In this document: positions 15,292 to 23,588 of the stretch, one piece after another
How the letters are laid out: every line of letters starts with the position of its first letter
How positions within the stretch are numbered: position 1 is the stretch's first letter
Source: Lachnoclostridium sp. UBA1308
GTDB lineage: Bacteria > Bacillota > Clostridia > Lachnospirales > Lachnospiraceae
NCBI GenBank assembly: GCA_002307215.1
Contig: DBTU01000003.1
Span: 94,096-136,824, forward strand
Length of the DNA stretch: 42,729 nt
Direction of reading: 5' to 3'
Translations under genes and position numbers: made by a program
Notes under the pieces: generated by a model
Told to the model about the DNA's origin: nothing
Database searches by the model: none
The model's input: the letters and a program-made list of their open reading frames with translations, nothing else

Positions 15292-17499
15292 TTATATACT
15301 GAAGTTGTCGTAAATCCGATTGAGTTTCTTACGCTCCTCGAGCGGAAGCTTTTCTGCTTCGGTTATCTCATATGTGCCGAAGGTATCAAATAAGCGAGAA
15401 ACGGGATCAACCTCCACGAAGGTGCACCAAGGCAACCAATGGTACTGGCCTAATAACACCTGGTCACTGAAGCCGCAAGCTTCATGGCAGAGACCCGGGA
15501 TGGAGTAACCTACGCTACCGTCGACATCGTTGCACTGTTGCGGATTCTTACTTAAAAATTCAGCAAATTCGAGGTACGCTGTGTCGTCCGTATAGAGGTA
15601 AAGGTGGTAGAAGGCGTAGGAACACGCCGCCATATACATGTCGGTTGCGGAATGACCGGTGGCGATCAGGCTCTGACCGGAGATGTTGTTCTTGTTGAAC
15701 GGATGAATGGGTAGGTTGGTGACAATCGGGAAGCTCCAGGTATATGTCCAGGTTGCGACATAGTCAGCGGCGCCGCAGGAGGCCACCAGCCACTTATCTT
15801 CACCCGTTAAGTCGAAGAGGGCGAGAAAGCCAAAGACACCGTAAATGGCGGATTCCTTGTCATAAACATCCGAGTTGTCACAGGTACCGCCACGATATTC
15901 CATATTCAGGTAGATGTTGTCGTAACTCCAGTCACCAGCCTTTAACGCAGCCTGCTTATACAGTTCGGTACCGCTAACGAGATAGAAATGGATGAGAAAG
16001 CGTATGACGGCTGTGGTATTGGCCTTGGAATCCATGCATAGGTTGCCGTCCTGATCATAGCTACGATAATAGCTGCCGTCCTCGTTTTGTACGCGCACCA
16101 GCCAGTCTGCGGTCATTTTACAGGCATCATACCAGCTCGTGCGGTTGTCACCCTTCTTATGCAGATAGATGTATGCATCGAGAATGCCCTCCATGCCATC
16201 GCCGATCATCCGGGTCCAATAGGGCTCGTACTGAAATTCGTCCAGCGGCGGGTTAAACCAGAGCATTGGCGCGCCGAAGCTGCTCATGCCGCGCGAGCAC
16301 CAGAAATCCACGATGTTGACACCTTTCTGATAAGACTCCTCGTCGTGTTCTAGGTCTCCATAGCGGATCAGTTGGTAGCCGATGGCCGGTTGTTGTCCGA
16401 CAAAACCGTATTGGTAATCGACATTTTGATCCTGGGCATCCGGTAAAAAGGAGAGAAACGGCACGCCCCAGGAGTTGTTGTACTTTCTTGCCTTGAGCTT
16501 AAGCAGCTTCATATTGTTCTTGTAGAGTAGCTCGCAGTCGGTGCCGGCTATCGGTGATTGCAGACGTGCATTGGTACTGCGCCAGACAAGCCTAAGCATC
16601 TCCTGATAGCTACTATAGCATCCGAAGTTGGCCATAACACCGTAGGTATCGGAATAGCCGACCTGTACCGGATGGAAAATACGATTGAGGCTAGCTATTT
16701 GTCGCCTGGCCGGATTCATGCCGGCGCCTCCGAATGTACGGCCGGTCGTTTCACCGTTATCCGCGGGGTAGACATAGTCGATACCGAGCGGGTCATTGCT
16801 CCGGTCGAGGGGTAGGCGTGTGACGGTAGTATTCAAGTCGTCATAGAAAAGCGTCATGTTCTTAGGCTGGCTCATCCCGATAGAACCGATCGTGTAGGTT
16901 GGGTCGATATAGTTGTTATATACATTGCGGTGCATGGAGCGCAGCGTTACATCGGCTGCTAAGCGGGAGAAAGCGACTGTCTCGCCGGAAGCGATGTTTT
17001 GCATAGCGAAGAGAGGCAGTGCATATCGCGTCTCTTGCCAGTGGAAATACTCATTATCAAGGCTGTAGCCCATGAAGTGTGGCGGAACGAAGTCGTTTTG
17101 CTTATACCAGACGCCCGGCCCGAAGTAATTGAAGTCATGGGTATCGGATGATTCCGTGGGCCTGAGGGTGAACTTGGAGGCAAACCCATGCTCACTTTCA
17201 TCTGCCTTCAGAACAGTTACGGTACGCTTCATAGAAAATCCGGATCCGCAGACCTCGTAACAATCGCGGAAAGCAAACTCGCTACCCGCCGGGGAACAAA
17301 TGGTGCCGATTCCCACGATCTGTCCATTCAACTCGGACACTTGGTCATACGACTTGTCGTAGAAATTAGTCATGACCATGTAGTCCAAGACGAACAGGTA
17401 GAGTGGCTTATCGTTTCGATACATTGTCTTGTCACTTTTTACGATTTCAACACCACCGTTTTCGAAGACAAGGGAATATTCATTGATTGTTAGCTGCAT
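15292..17499 (-). CDS. Unassigned (alpha/alpha)-toroid carbohydrate-active enzyme, probably foreign
   Basis: This 735-residue protein has no signal peptide. The N-terminal ~300 residues look beta-rich. The C-terminal half has helix-hairpin repeats with Trp/Tyr/Asp/His-rich connections (WTRMIGDGMEGILDAYIYL, DWLVRVQNEDGSYYRSYDQDGN, DKESAIYGVFGFLAL, GQSLIATGHSATDMYM), as in six-hairpin glycosidases and related lyases. I cannot assign a family. Base composition differs: the gene is roughly half G+C, with GCG, CTC and CGC codons, while its neighbours are clearly A+T-richer. That suggests acquisition by transfer. An AGGAGGT site precedes the ATG. It stands alone on the minus strand with no transporter next to it. 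A role in hydrolysis of a polysaccharide fragment is inference. Confidence 0.6.
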   Translation of the reverse strand: MQLTINEYSLVFENGGVEIVKSDKTMYRNDKPLYLFVLDYMVMTNFYDKSYDQVSELNGQIVGIGTICSPAGSEFAFRDCYEVCGSGFSMKRTVTVLKADESEHGFASKFTLRPTESSDTHDFNYFGPGVWYKQNDFVPPHFMGYSLDNEYFHWQETRYALPLFAMQNIASGETVAFSRLAADVTLRSMHRNVYNNYIDPTYTIGSIGMSQPKNMTLFYDDLNTTVTRLPLDRSNDPLGIDYVYPADNGETTGRTFGGAGMNPARRQIASLNRIFHPVQVGYSDTYGVMANFGCYSSYQEMLRLVWRSTNARLQSPIAGTDCELLYKNNMKLLKLKARKYNNSWGVPFLSFLPDAQDQNVDYQYGFVGQQPAIGYQLIRYGDLEHDEESYQKGVNIVDFWCSRGMSSFGAPMLWFNPPLDEFQYEPYWTRMIGDGMEGILDAYIYLHKKGDNRTSWYDACKMTADWLVRVQNEDGSYYRSYDQDGNLCMDSKANTTAVIRFLIHFYLVSGTELYKQAALKAGDWSYDNIYLNMEYRGGTCDNSDVYDKESAIYGVFGFLALFDLTGEDKWLVASCGAADYVATWTYTWSFPIVTNLPIHPFNKNNISGQSLIATGHSATDMYMAACSYAFYHLYLYTDDTAYLEFAEFLSKNPQQCNDVDGSVGYSIPGLCHEACGFSDQVLLGQYHWLPWCTFVEVDPVSRLFDTFGTYEITEAEKLPLEERKKLNRIYDNFSI

Positions 17500-17564
17500 A
17501 AAGTGACCTCCTAGGATTAATTATATAGTTATAAATAGATAGCATTTGCTGTGTGTAGATTCAA

Positions 17565-17593
17565 TTGATGATAGCTTAACCATATCTTAAGAT
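17565..17593 (+). promoter_or_regulatory. Promoter of the 90-residue protein gene
   Basis: TTGATG (17565-17570), a 17-bp spacer and TAAGAT (17588-17593). Confidence 0.55.
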
Positions 17594-17642
17594 TGTAAAT
17601 AATGAAATATAGTGTTAGTATGTTTGAAACGGAGGTACTTAA

Positions 17643-17915
17643 ATGGATAATACAGAATTAATAAAATTAACAGCCCAGTTTGTTCACTTGAAACATCAAT
17701 TACCAAAAGATATAAGAGGTTACGAAAAGAGCATTGTTCGTGAAACGGTAAAAGAGATGATTGAAAAAAAGGCAATATTCGAAGGTGAAATTCAATCTAC
17801 TCCTTGGGGGGCTGACCCTAGCAATAGAACGAAACAATACAGAAGAATGATGTATTGCATTGACAAAGAAGTAATAAAATCCGAATATGGGGTTGATGTA
17901 TTTAAAGTACAATAA
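17643..17915 (+). CDS. Small hypothetical protein, 90 residues
   Basis: The ATG is preceded by CGGAGG and a plausible promoter, and a terminator follows, so this is a real single-gene unit. The protein is charged and soluble, with a helical N-terminal half and a C-terminal segment WGADPSNRTKQYRRMMYCIDKEV. No family is recognised. Confidence 0.65.
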   Translation: MDNTELIKLTAQFVHLKHQLPKDIRGYEKSIVRETVKEMIEKKAIFEGEIQSTPWGADPSNRTKQYRRMMYCIDKEVIKSEYGVDVFKVQ

Positions 17916-17952
17916 TGCTTGCAAGACCATGTTCAACTTATTCTGCTTCTAT

Positions 17953-17996
17953 AACAAGAGAGAATCCATATGTGAGTATGGATTCTTTTCTTGTTG
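17953..17996. terminator. Bidirectional terminator between convergent genes
   Basis: AGAATCCATA (17961-17970) pairs with TATGGATTCT (17977-17986), extended outward by AACAAG/CTTGTT. The T-rich flank serves the plus-strand small gene, and the complementary A-rich flank could serve the minus-strand deacetylase. Confidence 0.8.
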
Positions 17997-18011
17997 TCCG
18001 GGTAAATTCTA

Positions 18012-18695
18012 TCACAATAGAACTTCTGCATTGGTTCCGTAGAAGATATCACTTCGATTACTGATCTTGGCACAGAATTCCTCTATCATATCCCAAGAGT
18101 TATCAAGATCAAATTCATAACTGTGGCCCCATACATAAAATATACTTGGTTCTGTGGAATCTAAATTGATGAAATCATCAGCAAGCTTCAACAGATTTTT
18201 ATTGCTGTGGTGGCAGGTGGCCTTAAGCTCCAAAAGATTGTCTTGAAGCTTAAAGTTCTCGGTTTCATGCACGGTTCTGGCGTATTTTATACCATTTTCC
18301 TTGAGTACTCGGATTACATTATCATCATAAGTTCCAAAGGGATAAGCCATACCGACAATATTGCAGTCAAAAATATTTTGTAGGTTAAGCTTATCTTGGA
18401 ATATTTCATTATGCACCGTTTCTATGGTCTGCTCTATTAGACTTGGGTGAGTAAGTGTATGAACCGCAATTTCATGGCCCCGGTACAAATCCTTTAATCC
18501 CTCGATATTCATACGGCTGATGGTTAATCCATTAATATTAAATTTATTAGCATTGCTCTGTATACCTGAATTCAAATTAAAGGTACATTTTAGGTTGTAT
18601 TTTTGAAACATACTTACCAGTCTGCGGTCCTGCTCTATACCATCGTCATAGCTGAAGGTTAAGGCTTTCATTTTATTATCCGGAAATCTCATCAT
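18012..18695 (-). CDS. Polysaccharide deacetylase-family protein
   Basis: This 227-residue NodB-fold protein has no signal peptide. ALTFSYDDGIEQD carries the catalytic and metal-binding aspartate pair of the CE4 fold; HEIAVHTLTHPSL carries the metal-binding histidines; GMAYPFGTYDDN is the third motif; and FYVWGHSYEFD is the C-terminal histidine motif. Lack of a signal suggests an intracellular substrate, such as an N- or O-acetylated sugar, rather than peptidoglycan. GGAAGAGGAA precedes the start. It follows the metallo-hydrolase by 121 bp on the same strand and may share its transcript. Confidence 0.85.
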   Translation of the reverse strand: MMRFPDNKMKALTFSYDDGIEQDRRLVSMFQKYNLKCTFNLNSGIQSNANKFNINGLTISRMNIEGLKDLYRGHEIAVHTLTHPSLIEQTIETVHNEIFQDKLNLQNIFDCNIVGMAYPFGTYDDNVIRVLKENGIKYARTVHETENFKLQDNLLELKATCHHSNKNLLKLADDFINLDSTEPSIFYVWGHSYEFDLDNSWDMIEEFCAKISNRSDIFYGTNAEVLL

Positions 18696-18816
18696 GTATT
18701 CCTCTTCCTGTCAGGACAATTTTGTTCTGACTAAATTTTTTCTCAATCTTAATCAAAATTATATATTATTATGGCAATTTTGACAAGAACAATGGGCGTC
18801 AGCCGATGAGATAATG

Positions 18817-19533
18817 TTAGCAGACAATTAGGTTATCATGTCCGGGTATCACGAGATCAAAGCTCTCTTTGATATTAATTATGGTCTGAGCTGCTATTTC
18901 ATTTGAAATAGGGTCAGGTTGATATTCTGTCGTATTATGCTCAAGATGATGCTTGGTCATAACTGAATCCCCAGCAACCAAAATCCTGTTACCCTTATGC
19001 ATAAAAGCGATACCATGGAGAGTGGATGTGTGTCCGAACAATGGAACAACATAGACTCCGGGAAAAATCTCACCACTTACTCCAATGATTTTTGAGCCAT
19101 TGATTACTTTGGCTTCAGCACTTAGAATTTCAGCAACAGGTTCCGCTGCGTACCAGACAGCATTAGGAAAATATTTGAAGGCGTCATAATGATCCAGGTG
19201 ATGGTGCGTACAATAACAATGCGTTATGTTTTCCGGCTTCAGTCCGGTCCTGCGGTTAAGGTCAAAATAATATTCTTCTGCAGTCCATCTCATGGTAGGA
19301 TCTATCATCAACACATATTCCTTGCCGTTTATATCCGTTCCTCGTACGATACTTGATGTACAAGTGGACGGATCTCCTCTCGGAGGCAGCTCCGGTTTTT
19401 CCCCAAAATATCTGTTCCACCTTAGATGTCCAATGACAATGATATCCCAGTCTGTAACTTCGGTTTTTATATCCGGGTAGATATACAATTTCTCACGCTC
19501 CTTATAGGTGTAATTTTTATTGTTTTTTTGCAA
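18817..19533 (-). CDS. Metallo-beta-lactamase-fold hydrolase
   Basis: This 238-residue protein contains the metal motif THHHLDH (His110, His112, Asp114, His115), a further ligand GH at 167-168, AGDS with Asp189, and a C-terminal PGHD with His232, so it keeps a complete dinuclear metal site. The start is TTG, supported by AAGGAA eight bases upstream. That ribosome binding site overlaps the stop codon of the dehydrogenase gene, so translation is probably coupled. It resembles lactonase or glyoxalase-II-like hydrolases; pairing with an SDR dehydrogenase suggests hydrolysis of a lactone or ester product. The substrate is unknown. Confidence 0.82.
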   Translation of the reverse strand: MQKNNKNYTYKEREKLYIYPDIKTEVTDWDIIVIGHLRWNRYFGEKPELPPRGDPSTCTSSIVRGTDINGKEYVLMIDPTMRWTAEEYYFDLNRRTGLKPENITHCYCTHHHLDHYDAFKYFPNAVWYAAEPVAEILSAEAKVINGSKIIGVSGEIFPGVYVVPLFGHTSTLHGIAFMHKGNRILVAGDSVMTKHHLEHNTTEYQPDPISNEIAAQTIINIKESFDLVIPGHDNLIVC

Positions 19534-19545
19534 TGCTCAATTTCC

Positions 19546-20385
19546 TTACGGCCATATAATATCGCGTTCTAAAAGTTCATCACTGATTCCCTTCTCCAGA
19601 GGAGTAATGATTGAATCCTGCAACTGTGCGGTAAAGCCCCCATCCACTGCAAGTGCATGGCCGGTAACAAAGGATGATTCCTCGGAAGCCAGAAACAGTG
19701 CAGCAGTTGCTATCTCGTGGAGAGCTCCGGGGCGTCCTAACGGATAAACAGCTTTTTGTCTACGATATTCTTCCGGATTTTGCTCGAGAAAGCCAATCTT
19801 TCTTTCCGTCACAATTCTTCCCGGGCATAGAGCATTGACACGAATGTTGTAACATCCATAATCGACAGCAATTTGTCTTGTCATGTTAAGAAGGGCGCCT
19901 TTAAAAGTTGAATAAGCAAGGCCGCTTCTACCTCCCAACATTCCGTGTATGGAGGATACATTGATAATTGAACCTCCACCCAACTTGATCATTTCAGGGA
20001 TAGCAAGTTTACAGCTGTGATATACAGCTTTTACTGTAGACAAGTATACTTTTTCCCATTCCTCTTCTTCCTGATCCATAAGTGCTGAACTTCGACCGGT
20101 AACAGCGTTATTCATCAGGATATCCAGTCGGCCATAGGTAAGAATGGCATAATTTATAAGGCTTTCAATGTCTTCCTTCTTTGTGACATCTGCACAAAAA
20201 TAACTGGCTGTTCCTCCTTTTGCTCTAATTTCTTCTACGACTTGTGGTCCCAAATCCTGTTCGATTCCTTCGTCATTAACTACTACACATGCCCCTTCCT
20301 CCGCAAACAATGTCGCGCATGCCTTTCCTATTCCTGTGGATGAACCGGTAACAACAGCAACTTTTCCCTGCAATCTCATGCTCAT
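19546..20385 (-). CDS. Short-chain dehydrogenase/reductase
   Basis: This 279-residue SDR has the nucleotide-binding TGSSTGIG (residues 13-20), an NNAV strand end, serine at 144/145, and the catalytic Tyr158-x3-Lys162. The C-terminal LAVDGGFT is typical of glucose/gluconate-type classical SDRs. AAGGAG precedes the ATG and a perfect promoter lies at 20497-20525. It is the first gene of a unit with the metallo-hydrolase 12 bp downstream. Oxidation of a sugar to a lactone followed by hydrolysis is a reasonable guess, not shown. Confidence 0.9.
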   Translation of the reverse strand: MSMRLQGKVAVVTGSSTGIGKACATLFAEEGACVVVNDEGIEQDLGPQVVEEIRAKGGTASYFCADVTKKEDIESLINYAILTYGRLDILMNNAVTGRSSALMDQEEEEWEKVYLSTVKAVYHSCKLAIPEMIKLGGGSIINVSSIHGMLGGRSGLAYSTFKGALLNMTRQIAVDYGCYNIRVNALCPGRIVTERKIGFLEQNPEEYRRQKAVYPLGRPGALHEIATAALFLASEESSFVTGHALAVDGGFTAQLQDSIITPLEKGISDELLERDIIWP

Positions 20386-20496
20386 AAGCTCAATCTCCTT
20401 TTATGGGTGTTATTTTATGTAAGCCCAATCATGTAATCATTTGTATCTCAACCTTATTAATTCCACTATGTGAAAATCAATTCCATAAACAGTTAT

Positions 20497-20525
20497 ATTA
20501 TATCATTCAGCTAACTTTCTGTCAA
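20497..20525 (-). promoter_or_regulatory. Promoter of the SDR operon
   Basis: On the minus strand: consensus TTGACA (20520-20525), a 17-bp spacer and consensus TATAAT (20497-20502). Confidence 0.8.
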
Positions 20526-20622
20526 TTACAGTCAATACAGTTAGTGTTTTATGGCACTTTCGAATCCAACTAAATGTAAATGCAGAAGACAATCATTCAA
20601 TATCAATATAATCAATGAGATG

Positions 20623-20679
20623 ATTGATAATGTTAATAAATATATTAATATAATCAATTTGCATATTGACAATGTTAAT
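20623..20679. promoter_or_regulatory. Pair of 15-bp direct repeats at the DUF2089 promoter
   Basis: ATTGATAATGTTAAT (20623-20637) and ATTGACAATGTTAAT (20665-20679) differ at one base and start 42 bp apart, about four helical turns. The second covers the -35 box. This looks like a double operator. The rest of 20386-20748 holds the two divergent promoters, a very A+T-rich spacer and the untranslated leader of the operon. Confidence 0.6.
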
Positions 20680-20694
20680 TATTAAGCGTATATT
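20666..20694 (+). promoter_or_regulatory. Promoter of the DUF2089 envelope operon
   Basis: Consensus TTGACA (20666-20671), a 17-bp spacer and TATATT (20689-20694). Its predicted start near 20701 rules out the ATG at 20695 as the translation start. Confidence 0.75.
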
Positions 20695-20748
20695 ATGAGC
20701 ATGACAATAAATAAGAAGATCATAACATTAAATAGGATGGTGATAACA

Positions 20749-21138
20749 ATGAAATATAAAGCTCCAGGGAAATGTCCGGTATGTGGTGAAAAGCTTACAA
20801 TTACCAAACTCGGTTGTCCCAAATGCTCCACGGCGATAGAAGGGAATTTTCAACCCTGCGAATTCTGTCGTCTTCCGGAGGAAGATCTTGAATTCGTTAA
20901 GATTTTCATAAAGTGCAGGGGTAATATAAAGGATGTTGAGAAGGAGCTCGGGATCTCTTACCCCACAGTTCGAGGTAAATTGGATTCCGTTATCAGAGGT
21001 CTTGGCTTTGAGGTCCTTGTGAAAGAAACGATGAAAGAGAATGAGGAGAAGGCTACGGTCAGAAATGAAATACTTGAGTTGTTATCTAAAGGTGAAATTA
21101 CACCAAAAGAAGCAACCGAAAGAATTAAGAATCTATAA
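20749..21138 (+). CDS. DUF2089-family zinc-ribbon/HTH protein
   Basis: The start is ATG 20749 (129 residues), with AGGATGGTG just before it. The N-terminus is a zinc ribbon (CPVCGEKL, CPKC and a further CEFC). Residues about 45-85 look like a helix-turn-helix region (IKDVEKELGISYPTVRGKLDSVI) characteristic of DUF2089. The tail EILELLSKGEITPKEATERI repeats the short helical-hairpin motif found at the N-terminus of the next protein. Probably a DNA-binding regulator of this operon; the paired direct repeats at its promoter are candidate sites. Confidence 0.85.
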   Translation: MKYKAPGKCPVCGEKLTITKLGCPKCSTAIEGNFQPCEFCRLPEEDLEFVKIFIKCRGNIKDVEKELGISYPTVRGKLDSVIRGLGFEVLVKETMKENEEKATVRNEILELLSKGEITPKEATERIKNL

Positions 21139-21157
21139 TAATCAGGGGGTAAATAGT

Positions 21158-21601
21158 ATGAGTGAGCAATTGAAAATTTTAGAAATGATAGAAAAAGGAC
21201 AGATTACAGCGATCGAAGGAATGGAGCTTATGGATGCACTTAATATGACCAAGGAAGCAGAACCGACACAGGCAACAGTAGTACCTACGACTACCAAAAG
21301 AAATTATAAGTTCTTTAAAGTAAAGGTCACCTCTGACAATAAGAAGGTGAATGTTAACGTCAATATTCCCATAAGATTATTAACAACAATGGGGGAAATT
21401 GCTGATAGGATGACCTTGCTAATACCGGCAGATGCCAGAAAGGACATGAAATCTAAGGGCATTGATATTACGAGCATCGATTTTGCTCAGATTATCGAAG
21501 AGATTCTAAATGGTACCTTGGACGATCCGGACATTGTAGATGTTGAAGCCTGGGATGAAGAGCATGGGGCCATGGTTAAGGTAAAAGTGTATGTTGAATA
21601 A
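21158..21601 (+). CDS. SHOCT-like/YvlB-type envelope-stress protein
   Basis: The ATG at 21158 follows a GGGGGT ribosome binding site and gives 147 residues. Residues 1-28 (LKILEMIEKGQITAIEGMELMDAL) are the SHOCT-like motif seen in YvlB/LiaX proteins. After a Thr/Pro-rich linker the remainder (FKVKVTSDNKKVNVNVNIP, then VDVEAWDEEHGAMVKVKVYVE) is a beta-rich adhesin-like domain. It lies 19 bp after the DUF2089 gene and overlaps the next by 11 bp. Confidence 0.78.
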   Translation: MSEQLKILEMIEKGQITAIEGMELMDALNMTKEAEPTQATVVPTTTKRNYKFFKVKVTSDNKKVNVNVNIPIRLLTTMGEIADRMTLLIPADARKDMKSKGIDITSIDFAQIIEEILNGTLDDPDIVDVEAWDEEHGAMVKVKVYVE

Positions 21602-21926
21602 AGCATTCCATATATTATGGGTTAAGATACAGATTGATAACCATAGAAGCATACACCTAAGTTTTCCAGTGCCCATGTATATCTTCCGGGAATTATTGGA
21701 CTGTATCCTTGACATACTGGCCCTCGCGAGTCTGTTTGTACCTAAGGTACCTAAAACATATAAGTCTTCTTCTTTTTCCGTCCACATGGGTAAGGAGATT
21801 GTACAAATGATATTGAAGCTTTTGGATTCCTTAACGGAAAGCGAGGCTTATGATCTTGTTGATGTAGATTGCAATAATGTCAAAGTATTCATAAAATCAG
21901 GTAATCCCTATCGGAGGCAGATATGA
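21591..21926 (+). CDS. Hypothetical protein of the YvlB/YvlD-like operon
   Basis: This 111-residue protein starts inside the preceding gene and ends in an ATGA overlap with the following one, which supports translation. It resembles a degenerate relative of the preceding protein: KIQIDNHRSIHLSFPVPMYIF parallels the VNVNIPIRLL strand, and LVDVDCNNVKVFIKS parallels its C-terminal strands. A partner of the preceding protein is inferred. No membrane helix is convincing. Confidence 0.7.
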   Translation: MLNKAFHILWVKIQIDNHRSIHLSFPVPMYIFRELLDCILDILALASLFVPKVPKTYKSSSFSVHMGKEIVQMILKLLDSLTESEAYDLVDVDCNNVKVFIKSGNPYRRQI

Positions 21927-22276
21927 CAAGACTGGCCACAAAATATTTATCCATCATTGCAACGATTTATTTATTATCCAAAATAATTGATACGGTTCGT
22001 GTGGGCAATATTCCGTCCTTACTAATCATGGGTTTGGTGCTATTGATTGTCAATATAATAATAAAGCCAATATTACTTTTACTTGCATTACCGTTCAGCC
22101 TTCTGACTTTTGGTTTATTTAATTTTGTCATCAATGCCTGGACCATTATGATCGCCGACCATTTTGTATCAGAGGTTAATATGGGAGGATTTCTAAATTC
22201 CTTGTTAGCCGCATTCATTATCACAATATTGCAGCATCTGTTGCGGGATAATGCGGCTCCGAAAGCAAAAGCTTAA
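21923..22276 (+). CDS. YvlD-like small membrane protein (phage holin 4-2 family)
   Basis: This 117-residue protein has four hydrophobic segments (about 8-25, 32-55, 58-78 and 90-107). NIIIKPILLLLALPFSLLTFGLFNFVINA is the family signature. It overlaps the previous gene by four bases. Family members in Bacillus lie in the yvlABCD envelope-stress operon, which matches the neighbours here. Confidence 0.85.
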   Translation: MTRLATKYLSIIATIYLLSKIIDTVRVGNIPSLLIMGLVLLIVNIIIKPILLLLALPFSLLTFGLFNFVINAWTIMIADHFVSEVNMGGFLNSLLAAFIITILQHLLRDNAAPKAKA

Positions 22277-22515
22277 GTACAACGATGCATATGATGCCCG
22301 GCTGTGTCATCCTACGTTCCTATGATCTTATGAACTGGGGAATAGCTACTCGCGTATATGATACCTTGGACGGGACAGCTTTAAATTCATAAAAAGCGAT
22401 AGAATCGAGAGTTAGTCTCATATATCTATGCGTATTTCGTAGGGGGTGTTGTATACATTGCTTGTATTTTGGAGGCAATTTTGCAACAGCCCTTTTGGCG
22501 TAAATCTTAAAGAAA

Positions 22516-23292
22516 CTACCCCTTTTTTCTATATTCACCCGGCGTACACTCACATTGCATTTTAAAGATCCTATTAAAATGGCAAATGTTATTGAACCCG
22601 GAATCGTATGCCGCCTGTTTAATAGTTACAGCATCATTGCTCATCAGATATTTCGCCTTCTGCAGCCTTGCTTGAATCAACTCTTCCTTTGGGGTACTAT
22701 GGAAGAAAAGATCATAATACTTATAAAGCTGACTCTTTCCTATATTTAGTATTTTACAGACCTTTTCAACCGTCCATGGCTGTTCACAGTTCTCCAGCAT
22801 CTGTTCACGAAGGATAAGTAATTCCGGATAGATATTCAGTCTCTTTTCACATGGAATAGACTCCCGAAGTTGTCCCCGGTGAAGCAATATAAGAAGCTGA
22901 TGAATATATAGATTCATCATTTGCTCCGACTTTGATAATTTATTGATAAACTCTTGATAAATTTTCTTGAGTAGCCAGTTGAGTTCTTCCGTATTATCAG
23001 GGTAAAATATCTTATTCTGTTTGATACCATATTCTTTTATATTATCTTGATTACAGAAAAAATGCACATAACTATTAAAAAACTCATGATCAGCCTGATA
23101 ATGCTGGGGCTTTCCGGGAGAATATAAGATACACGCGCCGGGCTTCACTTTTACCGGGCTATAATTAGGAAAATAGAAGGTCATAGGTTGTAATACCAGC
23201 AAGAAAAGATAGCTGGTTGTACCGGATGGCCGTAATATAATATCTCGGTCAGGATTATGTGTATGGTATCCACAATAATCAATTGTTATCAC
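22516..23292 (-). CDS. AraC-family transcriptional regulator
   Basis: The N-terminal half is a cupin-like ligand-binding domain (YSPGKPQHYQ). The C-terminal ~100 residues carry the double helix-turn-helix: WTVEKVCKILNIGKSQLYKYY, then KQAAYDSGFNNICHFNRIFK and CTPGEYRKKG. I place the start at GTG 23292 (258 residues) because GGAGGAGG lies just upstream; an ATG at 23331 lacks a ribosome binding site. It is divergent from the GH51 gene. Good candidates for its sites are the 22-bp-spaced direct repeats at 33643, 41278 and 27075. Confidence 0.9.
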   Translation of the reverse strand: MITIDYCGYHTHNPDRDIILRPSGTTSYLFLLVLQPMTFYFPNYSPVKVKPGACILYSPGKPQHYQADHEFFNSYVHFFCNQDNIKEYGIKQNKIFYPDNTEELNWLLKKIYQEFINKLSKSEQMMNLYIHQLLILLHRGQLRESIPCEKRLNIYPELLILREQMLENCEQPWTVEKVCKILNIGKSQLYKYYDLFFHSTPKEELIQARLQKAKYLMSNDAVTIKQAAYDSGFNNICHFNRIFKMQCECTPGEYRKKG

Positions 23293-23482
23293 CTCGTTGA
23301 GCCTCCTCCAAGTTATGTGAAACTGTTTCATTTTACATTACTAATAAACGGAAGAAAAGTCAATATTATAAGAAAATATGTAGTTTTAATTTTTGTTCAA
23401 AATGATATAATTCAGACAAGTGATCGCAGAGGCGGCACATGTGGGCTAATGTGATTTGTTGAAAAGCATAATTCACATTTGG

Positions 23483-23529
23483 AAGTTTGAGCCTACGTAA
23501 TCCTCAGCCCAAACTAATTCTAAAGGGAA
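23483..23529 (+). promoter_or_regulatory. Leader motif, copy A (upstream of GH51)
   Basis: This 47-bp block shares 38 positions with 28446-28491. The conserved parts are AAGTTT, GCCT-CGTAAT-CTC, CCAAACT and AAGGGAA. AGTTT and AAACT can pair to close a loop around the conserved core. A TATAAT box at 23404-23409 would place the block in the untranslated leader. It may be an RNA element or a protein site; it matches no riboswitch I know. Confidence 0.5.
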
Positions 23530-23588
23530 ATTCATCTTGTAGACTGTTTTTTGAATTTAGGTATGTATAAGAAAGGAAGTTAATAAAA

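Noticed and set aside
20695..20748. Upstream ATG as the start of the DUF2089 protein
   Set aside because: It lies directly after the -10 box, before the predicted transcription start, and has no ribosome binding site.
22277..22515. Possible small gene between the YvlD-like and AraC genes
   Set aside because: Open frames here are extensions of the AraC region in other frames, without ribosome binding sites or recognisable protein features.
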